A DNA stretch of 15,477 nt from Bacteroidota bacterium. GTDB lineage: Bacteria; Bacteroidota; Bacteroidia; Bacteroidales; Cfx3-03. The notes under the pieces are model-generated. The model was not told the origin of the DNA and did no database searches. It saw only the letters and a list, made by a program, of their open reading frames with translations. Both the position numbers and the translations under genes were made by a program. This document shows, piece after piece, positions 1 through 6,774 of the stretch (its first letter is position 1; each line of letters opens with the position of its first letter). The DNA is taken from the NCBI GenBank assembly GCA_030706265.1, contig JAUZOX010000023.1, positions 1 through 15,477 of the forward strand. Direction: 5' to 3'.

Positions 1-141
1 AACACGATTGTGCTGGTAACGCACGAAGAAGATATCGCCTTACATGCTCACCGTATCGTGCGTCTAAAGGACGGACAGATCGCTTCGGATGAAATGAACA
101 AGTCAATCCGCACAGTGGCATTCTATGGCAATGAGAATTAG
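1..141 (+). CDS. ABC transporter ATP-binding protein, C-terminal fragment (LolD/MacB-like)
   Basis: This is the last 46 codons of a gene that begins before the window. Frame 1 is open from base 1 to a TAG at 139-141. The visible peptide contains the H-loop (switch) motif L-V-T-H at residues 5-8, followed by the pattern A-H-R-I-V-R-L-K-D-G-Q-I. That pattern is typical of the end of nucleotide-binding domains of the LolD/FtsE/MacB type, which couple ATP hydrolysis to lipoprotein release or efflux at the inner membrane. Walker A, the signature motif and Walker B lie outside the window, so the substrate cannot be inferred. The adenosyltransferase gene follows after 44 bp with no clear terminator or consensus promoter between them, so the two may be co-transcribed. 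Confidence 0.85.
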   Translation, partial: NTIVLVTHEEDIALHAHRIVRLKDGQIASDEMNKSIRTVAFYGNEN

Positions 142-185
142 CCTTTAGCTGAACATTTCTATATCAGGCTTGTTTGCTTTCGTAA

Positions 186-755
186 ATGTCGGTTATGGAC
201 AAAGAATATAAGATATACACCCGTACCGGTGATGAGGGGCAAACGTCCCTTATTGGCGGCAGGCGTGTACCCAAATACCATGAACAAATTGAAGCCTACG
301 GTACCGTCGATGAGTTGTGTGCATTCGTAGGCCTGATCAGGGATCAGGAAATTGATCAGGCAACACGCCGTTTCCTGATCAGGATACAGGAACAACTCTT
401 CGTATTGGAAGCTATTCTTGCCGACGACACGCTATCCAACTCCCGCAAACTACCCCAAATCACCAATAAGGAAATCTCAGAACTGGAAGAAGCAATTGAC
501 GAAATGAACAAAGATCTGCCACCGTTGAATTCATTTATTCTGCCCGGAGGTCATGTTGCCGTTTCGTATGCCCATGTGGCACGTACGGTTTGCCGCCGTG
601 CCGAACGTACTATCCTGCGGCTATCTCCGCAGAATACGGTTGATCCGATCTGCTGCAAGTACCTGAATCGCCTTTCGGATTACTTGTTCGTTTTGGCCCG
701 AAAGCTGGGCAAGGACTTTAATGCAGAAGAAACACCCTGGTTGCCAACATTTTAA
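186..755 (+). CDS. pduO: PduO-type ATP:cob(I)alamin adenosyltransferase
   Basis: Transfers the 5'-deoxyadenosyl group of ATP to cob(I)alamin in the cytoplasm, giving adenosylcobalamin for B12-dependent enzymes. The 189-residue length is normal for the PduO/MMAB trimeric family. Family motifs are in order: the N-terminal ATP-binding motif T-R-T-G-D-E-G-Q-T-S-L at residues 12-22; Y-G-T-V-D-E-L at 38-44; the region L-P-G-G, then V-A-R-T-V-C-R-R-A-E-R (about 118-138); and the C-terminal Y-L-N-R-L-S-D-Y-L-F-V-L-A-R. This is unrelated to the CobA/BtuR fold. The start is uncertain: ATG at 186 gives the longest form, but ATG at 195 would put the TRTG motif at the distance usual for the family. No good TAnnTTTG promoter lies directly upstream, so it may be read from the preceding ABC gene. 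The segment 332-383 has an unusual density of GATCAGG repeats (see findings). Confidence 0.92.
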   Translation: MSVMDKEYKIYTRTGDEGQTSLIGGRRVPKYHEQIEAYGTVDELCAFVGLIRDQEIDQATRRFLIRIQEQLFVLEAILADDTLSNSRKLPQITNKEISELEEAIDEMNKDLPPLNSFILPGGHVAVSYAHVARTVCRRAERTILRLSPQNTVDPICCKYLNRLSDYLFVLARKLGKDFNAEETPWLPTF

Positions 756-794
756 TTGTGGCAAAAAATTATCAGGGCCATCAGAAAAAAGTAC

Positions 795-824
795 TTGATT
801 TCTTCTTAGAAAAAATTACTTTTG
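795..824 (+). promoter_or_regulatory. Bacteroidota-type promoter for the DUF2795-like gene
   Basis: A TTG (-33 element) at 795-797 and TACTTTTG at 817-824 (matching TAnnTTTG) are separated by 19 bp, a good match to the primary sigma factor consensus of Bacteroidota. Predicted transcription starts near 829-831, about 28 nt before the ATG at 858. The -7 element covers the alternative TTG start at 822, which argues against that longer reading. Confidence 0.7.
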
Positions 825-857
825 CAAAATGAAACAACCCCTAAAATCTTCATACAT

Positions 858-1079
858 ATGTATTGGACGTTAGAATTAGCATCAAAACTCGAAGACGCAC
901 CTTGGCCTGCTACTAAAGAGGAGTTGCTCGACTACGCCATCCGTTCAGGAGCACCAATGGAGGTAATCGAGAACCTTCAGGAGATTGAAGACGAAGGTGA
1001 AATGTACGAAAGTATAGATGACCTCTGGCCTGAATACCCAACCAAGGAAGACTTTTTTTTCCACGAAGACGAATATTAA
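858..1079 (+). CDS. DUF2795-like small acidic protein, conserved in Bacteroidota
   Basis: A 73-residue, strongly acidic protein of unknown function, with many Asp and Glu in the second half and none of the features of a signal peptide or membrane segment. It begins M-Y-W-T-L-E-L-A-S-K-L-E-D, which I recognise as a highly conserved single-domain protein of Bacteroidota, usually annotated as DUF2795; I cannot verify that by search. The ATG at 858 is chosen because a promoter at 795-824 lies immediately upstream and because this is the conserved N-terminus; the in-frame TTG at 822 would start inside the promoter. It is its own transcription unit, with a promoter before it and a strong terminator 10 bp after the stop. 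Small size, acidity and separate control would suit a nucleic-acid- or protein-binding accessory factor, but that is only inference. Confidence 0.88.
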   Translation: MYWTLELASKLEDAPWPATKEELLDYAIRSGAPMEVIENLQEIEDEGEMYESIDDLWPEYPTKEDFFFHEDEY

Positions 1080-1088
1080 GTCAGTGAA

Positions 1089-1119
1089 AGGCATCCTAAA
1101 CCGGATGCCTTTTGTTTTT
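1089..1119 (+). terminator. Rho-independent terminator after the DUF2795-like gene
   Basis: Perfect 8-bp stem AGGCATCC (1089-1096) / GGATGCCT (1103-1110) with a 6-nt loop, followed by a T-rich tract TTTGTTTTT at 1111-1119. It separates this gene from secA. Confidence 0.88.
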
Positions 1120-1154
1120 CGTGTGATCTTATAGATTATTTCATGAAAATCAAG

Positions 1155-1162
1155 TAACTTTG
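1155..1162 (+). promoter_or_regulatory. Likely secA promoter, -7 element
   Basis: TAACTTTG matches TAnnTTTG exactly. No clear TTG lies 19-22 bp upstream, so the -33 part is weak. Transcription would start at about 1167-1169, giving a leader of about 125 nt before the secA ATG at 1293. That predicted start coincides with the left arm of the inverted repeat at 1167-1198. Confidence 0.5.
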
Positions 1163-1166
1163 CTTC

Positions 1167-1198
1167 ATTAAGCAGTGATGTTGGCATGACTGCTTAAT
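1167..1198 (+). promoter_or_regulatory. Inverted repeat / hairpin at the predicted 5' end of the secA transcript
   Basis: ATTAAGCAGT (1167-1176) and ACTGCTTAAT (1189-1198) are perfect 10-bp complements around a 12-nt loop. No T-run follows, so it is not a terminator. As RNA it would form a hairpin starting at or near +1 of the secA leader; as DNA it could be an operator just downstream of the promoter. Its right arm runs into the region just before the leader ORF at 1199. Confidence 0.5.
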
Positions 1199-1249
1199 AT
1201 GAATTTGTATTCTGTAAACCTGACAATGTGTCGTTGGCATCGGATTTGA
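1199..1249 (+). CDS. Candidate 16-codon leader ORF upstream of secA
   Basis: ATG at 1199 opens a reading frame encoding MNLYSVNLTMCRWHRI and ends at TGA 1247-1249, inside the predicted secA leader. The 14 nt around its start (1194-1207) are identical to those around the secA start (1288-1301), so both begin M-N-L in the same local context. In E. coli, secA is controlled by translation of the upstream secM; this peptide does not resemble SecM and is much shorter, so any similar role is speculation. It may equally be a chance ORF. Confidence 0.25.
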   Translation: MNLYSVNLTMCRWHRI

Positions 1250-1292
1250 TATGCACATTTCCTTTGCCAATAAAAACAACAATACCATTAAT

Positions 1293-4200
1293 ATGAATTT
1301 GCTGTCAAAACTTTTCGGCACAAAAGCCGAAAAAGACTTAAAAGAACTTAAACCCATCCTGAACTCAGCATTAGAGGCCTATCCCGCAATCTCGAAACTT
1401 TCAAACGACGAACTGCGGGCCAAGACGGACGAGTTCAAGGAGATTATCCGGGAAAGGATCAAAGAGGAAGAGGATGAGATCAAAAGGATCAAGGACCGGA
1501 TTGAGGAAGAATATGACATGGATGTAGAAGAGAAAGAATCGCTCTACGCCACTATCGAACGCCTTGAAAAAGAGAGTTATGCCAAGACCCAGACCGTACT
1601 CAACGAGATCATGCCCGAGGCTTTTTCGGTCATGAAAGAAACGGCTTTACGGTTTAAAGACAACGAAATAGTTGAAGTCACTGCCACTGAGTTTGACCGT
1701 ATGCTGGCTACCAAGAGGGCCAACATCGAAATCGTTGGTGATAAAGCTCGTTATCACAACAAATGGGTAGCCGGTGGAAACTTGATCACCTGGGACATGT
1801 GCCATTATGATGTACAGTTGATCGGTGGTATTGTGCTGCACCAGGGTAAGATTTCGGAAATGGCGACCGGTGAAGGTAAAACCCTCGTGGCCACGCTTCC
1901 GGTATACCTGAATGCCCTTCCAGGCAAAGGAGTCCACGTGGTCACCGTCAACGATTACCTGGCAAAACGTGACTCGGAATGGATGGGGATGCTTTATGAA
2001 TTCCACGGCCTGAAGGTTGAATGCATCGACCGTTACCAACCCAATTCACTCGAACGGCGCAATGCTTACCTGGCCGACATCACCTATGGCACCAACAACG
2101 AATTCGGTTTCGATTACCTGCGTGACAATATGACGCATGACCCCGACGAAATGGTTCAGCGCGAACACAACTATGCCATCGTGGATGAGGTCGACTCGGT
2201 GTTGATCGATGATGCCCGTACGCCACTCATCATTTCGGGCCCCACCCCGCGCGGAGACCACCAGGAATTTGACGACTTAAAGCCACAGGTATTTAAACTT
2301 TACAACTTACAACGCACCCTGGTGACCAACATCCTGGCCGAAGCAAAACGTATGTTGCAAGGTGATCCCGATGCGGAAAAGAAGAAAGAGGGTGGTTTGC
2401 TGTTGTTGAGAGCCTTCCATGGACTACCCAAGAACAAGCCCATCATCAAATTCCTGAGTGAACCGGGGATGAAGCAATTGCTGCAGAGCACGGAAAGCTT
2501 TTATATGCAGGAACAAAACCGGAACATGCACATCGTCGATGAGCCGCTCTACTTTATCATCGATGAAAAGAACAACCAGGTTGAACTCACCGACAAGGGT
2601 ATTGACGTCTTAAATCAATCATACAACGACCCCAACTTCTTCCTTCTGCCTGATGTGGGGTCAGAAATAGCCGATATAGAGAAATCAGGTCTTACGACTG
2701 CTGAGAAAGTGGAGAAAAAAAGCAACCTGCTCAGCGACTATGCCATAAAATCGGAACGCGTACACACTGTCAACCAGTTGATACGTGCCTACACCCTGTT
2801 TGAAAAAGACATCCAATATGTGGTGATGGACAACAAGGTCAAGATCGTTGACGAAGGAACAGGGCGTATCCTTGAAGGACGTCGTTATTCAGACGGTCTC
2901 CACCAGGCTATCGAAGCCAAGGAAAACGTGCAGATTGAAGCCGCGACCCAGACCTATGCCACTATTACCCTCCAGAATTATTTCCGTATGTACAAGAAGC
3001 TGGCCGGTATGACCGGTACCGCTATTACGGAAGCAGGTGAATTCTGGGACATCTACAAACTGGATGTGGTCGAAATCCCAACCAACAAGGATGTGATCCG
3101 TTTTGACCGTGAAGACCTGATCTACAAGACAAAACGCGCCAAATACAATGCGGTGATCGACGAAGTGGATACCCTCATCAAAAACGGAAGGCCGGTACTG
3201 GTCGGGACCACCTCTGTCGAGACATCGGAACTGTTGAGCCGAATGCTGAATTTGAGACAGATCAAGCACAACGTTTTGAATGCCAAGTTCCATCAACGTG
3301 AAGCAGAGATTGTACTCGAAGCCGGTAAGACAGGTACCGTTACCATTGCGACAAACATGGCAGGTCGTGGTACCGATATCAAGCTGGGCACGGGCGTGAA
3401 AGATGCAGGCGGTCTGGCCATCATTGGCACCGAGCGTCATGAATCCCGCCGTGTAGACCGCCAGTTAAGAGGTCGTTCAGGACGTCAGGGTGACCCGGGA
3501 TCATCCCAGTTCTTTGTATCCCTCGAAGACGACCTGATGCGTATGTTTGGCTCGGCCCGTATTGCCAAAGTAATGGACAGCCTGGGTTTAAAAGAGGGCG
3601 AGGTGATACAGCATTCCATGATCACTAAATCCATCGAACGGGCCCAGAAAAAAGTAGAAGAAAACAACTTCGGAATTCGTAAGCGTCTGCTGGAATATGA
3701 TGACGTCATGAACCAGCAACGTGAAGTCATTTATAAAAAGAGACGACATGCCCTCTTCGGAGAACGGCTGGCAATCGATATCGCAAACATGATGTACGAT
3801 GTCTGCGAACAGATCGTCGCCGACAACCAGGAAACAGGAGACTATTCTGCCTTTGTCAATGAGATGTTGAAGACTTTCGCCTTCGATCCCAACATCAGCG
3901 AGGAGGATTTCTTAAAGGCAAATAAAGACGAACTGACCGATAAGATTTATGCCGAGCTCTATGCCAATTACAAGGCCAAGACCAAGTCTATTGCAGATCG
4001 GGCCACACCGGTGATCAGGGATGTATATGAAAATCATCCTCATTACGAAAACATTGCCATTCCGTTTACGGATGGCAGAAGGAATATCCAGGTCATTGCC
4101 AACCTTAAAAAAGCCTATTCGGATAAAGGACGTGAAGTGATCCTGTCGTTTGAAAAGGGAATCACCCTCAATGCGATCGACGACGCCTGGAAAGAGCATC

Positions 4201-4580
4201 TTCGTGAGCTGGACGACCTGAAACAAAGCGTTCAAAATGCCTCCTATGAGCAGAAAGATCCGCTCTTGATTTATAAGTTTGAATCGTTCAGTCTCTTTAA
4301 GAACCTGATTCAAAAAGTAAATCGTGACATCAGTTCATTCCTGGTCAAAGGCAATCTGCCCATGACGGATGCCGAACAGGTACACGAGGCCAAGATGCAA
4401 AAGGACAACGAACGCAGCAAGATCAGGGAAGGCAGACAGGATCCGCTATCACAGGTGGGCCAGACTCAACAACCCGAGATCACGGCTCCTATCCATGTTG
4501 AGAAGAGAGTGGGCCGCAATGACCCATGCCCCTGCGGCAGTGGCAAGAAATACAAAAACTGCCACGGTCGTGAAGAATAG
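1293..4580 (+). CDS. secA: Protein translocase ATPase subunit SecA
   Basis: ATP-driven motor that pushes unfolded preproteins through SecYEG at the inner membrane. Seen in the 1095-residue product: M-A-T-G-E-G-K-T (Walker A, residues 190-197), the DEAD-type D-E-V-D (298-301) followed by S-V-L-I-D-D-A-R-T-P, the second helicase domain with N-M-A-G-R-G-T-D-I and G-R-S-G-R-Q-G-D-P-G, and a C-terminal zinc/SecB-binding motif C-P-C-G-S-G-K-K-Y-K-N-C-H (C1079, C1081, C1090, H1091). Compared with E. coli SecA, Walker A lies about 88 residues later: there is a charged, probably coiled-coil insertion at about 52-100 and another at about 121-170, plus extra sequence after the DEAD box (about 312-410). 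Such insertions are typical of Bacteroidota SecA. The ATG at 1293 matches the family N-terminus and follows an A-rich leader; an in-frame ATG at 1251 would add 14 residues that look like leader. The lipoprotein gene at 4633 may share the transcript. Confidence 0.98.
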   Translation: MNLLSKLFGTKAEKDLKELKPILNSALEAYPAISKLSNDELRAKTDEFKEIIRERIKEEEDEIKRIKDRIEEEYDMDVEEKESLYATIERLEKESYAKTQTVLNEIMPEAFSVMKETALRFKDNEIVEVTATEFDRMLATKRANIEIVGDKARYHNKWVAGGNLITWDMCHYDVQLIGGIVLHQGKISEMATGEGKTLVATLPVYLNALPGKGVHVVTVNDYLAKRDSEWMGMLYEFHGLKVECIDRYQPNSLERRNAYLADITYGTNNEFGFDYLRDNMTHDPDEMVQREHNYAIVDEVDSVLIDDARTPLIISGPTPRGDHQEFDDLKPQVFKLYNLQRTLVTNILAEAKRMLQGDPDAEKKKEGGLLLLRAFHGLPKNKPIIKFLSEPGMKQLLQSTESFYMQEQNRNMHIVDEPLYFIIDEKNNQVELTDKGIDVLNQSYNDPNFFLLPDVGSEIADIEKSGLTTAEKVEKKSNLLSDYAIKSERVHTVNQLIRAYTLFEKDIQYVVMDNKVKIVDEGTGRILEGRRYSDGLHQAIEAKENVQIEAATQTYATITLQNYFRMYKKLAGMTGTAITEAGEFWDIYKLDVVEIPTNKDVIRFDREDLIYKTKRAKYNAVIDEVDTLIKNGRPVLVGTTSVETSELLSRMLNLRQIKHNVLNAKFHQREAEIVLEAGKTGTVTIATNMAGRGTDIKLGTGVKDAGGLAIIGTERHESRRVDRQLRGRSGRQGDPGSSQFFVSLEDDLMRMFGSARIAKVMDSLGLKEGEVIQHSMITKSIERAQKKVEENNFGIRKRLLEYDDVMNQQREVIYKKRRHALFGERLAIDIANMMYDVCEQIVADNQETGDYSAFVNEMLKTFAFDPNISEEDFLKANKDELTDKIYAELYANYKAKTKSIADRATPVIRDVYENHPHYENIAIPFTDGRRNIQVIANLKKAYSDKGREVILSFEKGITLNAIDDAWKEHLRELDDLKQSVQNASYEQKDPLLIYKFESFSLFKNLIQKVNRDISSFLVKGNLPMTDAEQVHEAKMQKDNERSKIREGRQDPLSQVGQTQQPEITAPIHVEKRVGRNDPCPCGSGKKYKNCHGREE

Positions 4581-4632
4581 ATAAAACAACGTGAGAAGTG
4601 ACGGAAAACAAATCGTATATCATTTATCAAGT

Positions 4633-5058
4633 ATGAAAAGGACTTTTCAAATGCTCTGTGTGGTGATCCTGTTTTCCGTCATTTATTCAGGATGCAGGAA
4701 AGAACCGGGGCCAGGTAAACAGGTTTACTCGCCATACGCAGAGGTCATCAATCCGCCCGACTCCTTCTATTATTATGTTCCGCTGGCTTACAACATCCCG
4801 CTGCAAGGCAAGATACAATTCAAGGACGATGCAGTATGGCGGATCAGCAAGACATCGACCTTAAATACCAATACCTGGATTTCACGAAACGATAAAAATT
4901 CCGTTTTCGAGATTGCCTATGATGACACGGTGGCCCTTCAGGGCAATATTCCGTATTATTTTTCGGCCGTGAATTCAATTTCACCCGAGGGCATGAAGGT
5001 TTATTACAAGTTCACTAAACTAAATAAAGATTATCAATCATTTAGTCCCAAGTTTTAA
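4633..5058 (+). CDS. Small lipoprotein of unknown function
   Basis: A 141-residue protein with a lipoprotein signal peptide: positive M-K-R, a hydrophobic core at about 6-18, then I-Y-S-G-C with the lipidated Cys at residue 21. The -3 position is Tyr rather than Leu, which is non-canonical, but the rest of the signal fits. The mature part starts C-R-K-E-P and is rich in Tyr, Pro and Asn, with no recognised domain; a small beta-rich fold is plausible. It would be anchored in the inner or outer membrane, facing the periplasm. A GTG at 4591 gives a longer reading, but ATG 4633 puts the signal peptide exactly at the N-terminus. It lies 52 bp after secA and 96 bp before pyrH without an obvious terminator on either side, so it may ride on the secA transcript. 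No function can be assigned. Confidence 0.82.
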   Translation: MKRTFQMLCVVILFSVIYSGCRKEPGPGKQVYSPYAEVINPPDSFYYYVPLAYNIPLQGKIQFKDDAVWRISKTSTLNTNTWISRNDKNSVFEIAYDDTVALQGNIPYYFSAVNSISPEGMKVYYKFTKLNKDYQSFSPKF

Positions 5059-5154
5059 TCAAAGGATTTCTGATTTACCATACATCATTTTTTTGGATCC
5101 CTTCATTCCGCTGAATGGGAGACACAAACAATATTTAATAACTTTTTATTACAG

Positions 5155-5862
5155 ATGAAGTACAAAAGGATTTTACTCAAACTGAGCGGCGAAGCACTGA
5201 TGGGTAGTCAACAATATGGCATAGATGCCACCAGATTGAATGAATATGCTGCCGACATTAAAGAAGTGGCAGATCAAAATGTCCAGGTAGCCATCGTCAT
5301 CGGAGGAGGCAATATCTTCAGGGGTTTAAAAGGATCTATGAATGGATTCGACCGGGTGCAGGGGGATTACATGGGCATGTTGGCCACCGTGATCAACAGT
5401 ATGGCCCTTCAAAGCGCCTTGAACAACCTGGGCATTAAAACAAAACTCCTCTCCGGGATTGCAATCGCATCGATCGCAGAGCCGATGAGCCGTCAGCTTG
5501 CCATACAATCGCTCAACGAAGGGAAAGTAGTCATCATCGCTGCCGGTACCGGGAATCCCTATTTTACCACCGACACGGCGGCGGCCCTGCGGGCCATCGA
5601 AACCCAATCGGATGTGATCCTGAAAGGCACACGGGTTGACGGAGTCTACACAGCCGACCCCGAAAAAGATCCTACCGCCGTCAAATATGATACCCTGACA
5701 TTTGACGAAGCATATGAAAGGGGGCTTAATGTCATGGACCTGACTGCCTTCACACTTTGCAAGGAAAACGGGATGCCCTTGATTGTGTTCGATATGAACA
5801 AGGGTGGCAATTTACTCAAAGTAGTCAGGGGTGAAAAAATCGGCACCCTGGTTCAACTTTAA
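5155..5862 (+). CDS. pyrH: UMP kinase (uridylate kinase)
   Basis: Phosphorylates UMP to UDP with ATP in the cytoplasm, in the de novo pyrimidine pathway; it belongs to the bacterial hexameric amino-acid-kinase family. The 235-residue length is normal. Motifs seen: the N-terminal phosphate-binding K-L-S-G-E-A-L (residues 9-15), G-G-G-N-I-F-R-G (50-57), the UMP/allosteric region G-D-Y-M-G-M-L-A-T (70-78), the substrate-binding T-G-N-P-Y-F-T-T-D-T-A-A (132-143), and D-G-V-Y-T-A-D-P (162-169). ATG at 5155 is the conserved start. A TAACTTTT at 5139-5146 resembles the -7 element with one mismatch but has no -33 partner, so the promoter is unclear. It precedes frr, a gene order widely conserved in bacteria; tsf, often upstream, is absent here. 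Confidence 0.98.
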   Translation: MKYKRILLKLSGEALMGSQQYGIDATRLNEYAADIKEVADQNVQVAIVIGGGNIFRGLKGSMNGFDRVQGDYMGMLATVINSMALQSALNNLGIKTKLLSGIAIASIAEPMSRQLAIQSLNEGKVVIIAAGTGNPYFTTDTAAALRAIETQSDVILKGTRVDGVYTADPEKDPTAVKYDTLTFDEAYERGLNVMDLTAFTLCKENGMPLIVFDMNKGGNLLKVVRGEKIGTLVQL

Positions 5863-5896
5863 TATTTACCTTTGAGACGTCCATTCTTTTCTTTTT

Positions 5897-5929
5897 TTGG
5901 ACAATTTTATCAAAAACCCTTTATATTTG
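5897..5929 (+). promoter_or_regulatory. Bacteroidota-type promoter for frr
   Basis: TTG at 5897-5899 and TATATTTG at 5922-5929 are separated by 22 bp, near the upper end of the usual spacing. The -7 element matches TAnnTTTG exactly. Predicted transcription starts around 5935, about 20 nt before the ATG at 5956, so frr can be expressed independently of pyrH. The promoter would fall inside the longer in-frame ORF starting at 5872, which supports the start at 5956. Confidence 0.68.
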
Positions 5930-5955
5930 TAACACAACCGCAAAGCCTAAGCCAT

Positions 5956-6519
5956 ATGACCGAAGAATCTATTTTTGTGAAAGATGAGATGGTGGAAGAA
6001 ATGGATGCTGCCATTCATCATTACGAGTTCGAACTGCACAAAATCAAAGCCGGGAAAGCCTCTCCTGCCATGCTGGAGGGTGTAATGGTCGATTATTACG
6101 GAGCACATACGCCCATAGACCAGGTGTCGAACATCAACACACCGGATCCCAAGTCAATCCTTATACAACCATGGGACAGAACGATGTTGCATGCGATTGA
6201 AAAAGCCATCATCAATGCCAATCTTGGATTTACGCCAACCAATACCGGTGAGGCTTTACGCATTAGCCTGCCCCCCCTTACCGAGGAACGTCGCCGCGAA
6301 TTGGTAAAGAAAGCCAAGACAGAAGCCGAGGCCGCCAAGGTGGCGTTGCGCAATGTTCGCAGACATGCCAATGAGGCAGCAAAGAAACTTGAAAAAGATG
6401 GAGTTGCCGAGGATGAAATCAAAGATCTTGAAAAGGAAATTCAAATCATCACCGACAAATACATCACGAAAGTAGACAAGATTCTTGAATCAAAAGAAAA
6501 AGATATCATGCAGGTCTAA
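5956..6519 (+). CDS. frr: Ribosome recycling factor
   Basis: Acts with EF-G to split the post-termination ribosome complex so that subunits can be reused. The 187-residue length from ATG 5956 is typical (about 185). Family features: an N-terminal helix with K-I-K-A-G-K-A-S-P, which fits the R/K-x-G-R/K-A motif of the long helix; the second domain with I-L-I-Q-P-W-D-R; then L-R-I-S-L-P-P-L-T-E-E-R-R-R-E-L-V-K, the most conserved signature; and a long charged C-terminal helix completing the three-helix bundle. An in-frame ATG at 5872 would add 28 residues that contain the promoter, so it is rejected. The gene follows pyrH in the conserved order and is closed by a strong terminator. Confidence 0.98.
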   Translation: MTEESIFVKDEMVEEMDAAIHHYEFELHKIKAGKASPAMLEGVMVDYYGAHTPIDQVSNINTPDPKSILIQPWDRTMLHAIEKAIINANLGFTPTNTGEALRISLPPLTEERRRELVKKAKTEAEAAKVALRNVRRHANEAAKKLEKDGVAEDEIKDLEKEIQIITDKYITKVDKILESKEKDIMQV

Positions 6520-6537
6520 AAAGGTCCTGTTATTATA

Positions 6538-6571
6538 AAAAGACCTCCGCACTGACTGCGGAGGTTTTTTT
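6538..6571 (+). terminator. Rho-independent terminator after frr
   Basis: Perfect 9-bp GC-rich stem ACCTCCGCA (6543-6551) / TGCGGAGGT (6557-6565) with a 5-nt loop, followed by a run of T to 6571. The A-rich 5' flank (6536-6541) pairs with the T-run, so it could also work for transcripts from the opposite strand. Confidence 0.92.
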
Positions 6572-6572
6572 A

Positions 6573-6774
6573 TATCAGGATGAACCGTTTGAAGCAGAGA
6601 TAAGCTCAGCGTCAACCCGGCCATGCCTATGGAATGTTTTCGAGGGCATCGTCAAATGAATCCGTCTCGATCATCCGATCGTGACGCCTCCAACGATAGC
6701 AAGTGATTGTCAGATAACCCTACTTGCATCGTGACGACAAAGCCAAAGTACTTTTAATTCCAGGTAACCTTGGT
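6573..6774. other. Convergent intergenic region without a recognised gene
   Basis: About 200 bp between the ends of frr and the aldo/keto reductase. I find no convincing ORF, promoter or RNA. The 9-mer ATCGTGACG occurs at 6678-6686 and 6728-6736, exactly 50 bp apart, which may be chance. No separate terminator for the reductase is evident; it may rely on the symmetric frr terminator. Confidence 0.4.

Noticed and set aside
822..857. Longer start (TTG at 822) for the DUF2795-like gene
   Set aside because: The TTG is part of the promoter -7 element TACTTTTG; the conserved N-terminus begins at the ATG at 858.
1199..1249. secM homologue upstream of secA
   Set aside because: The leader ORF has 16 codons, no signal peptide and no resemblance to the SecM arrest sequence; only a loose analogy of position remains.
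2889..3440. Long minus-strand ORF inside secA, and similar minus-strand ORFs elsewhere in secA and metK
   Set aside because: They are frames opposite conserved coding sequence, with no family features or promoters.
4591..4632. Longer GTG start for the small lipoprotein
   Set aside because: It would place 14 residues before the signal peptide; ATG 4633 gives a standard lipoprotein N-terminus.
5872..5955. Longer start for frr at 5872
   Set aside because: The extra 28 codons contain a consensus promoter and do not match the ribosome recycling factor N-terminus.
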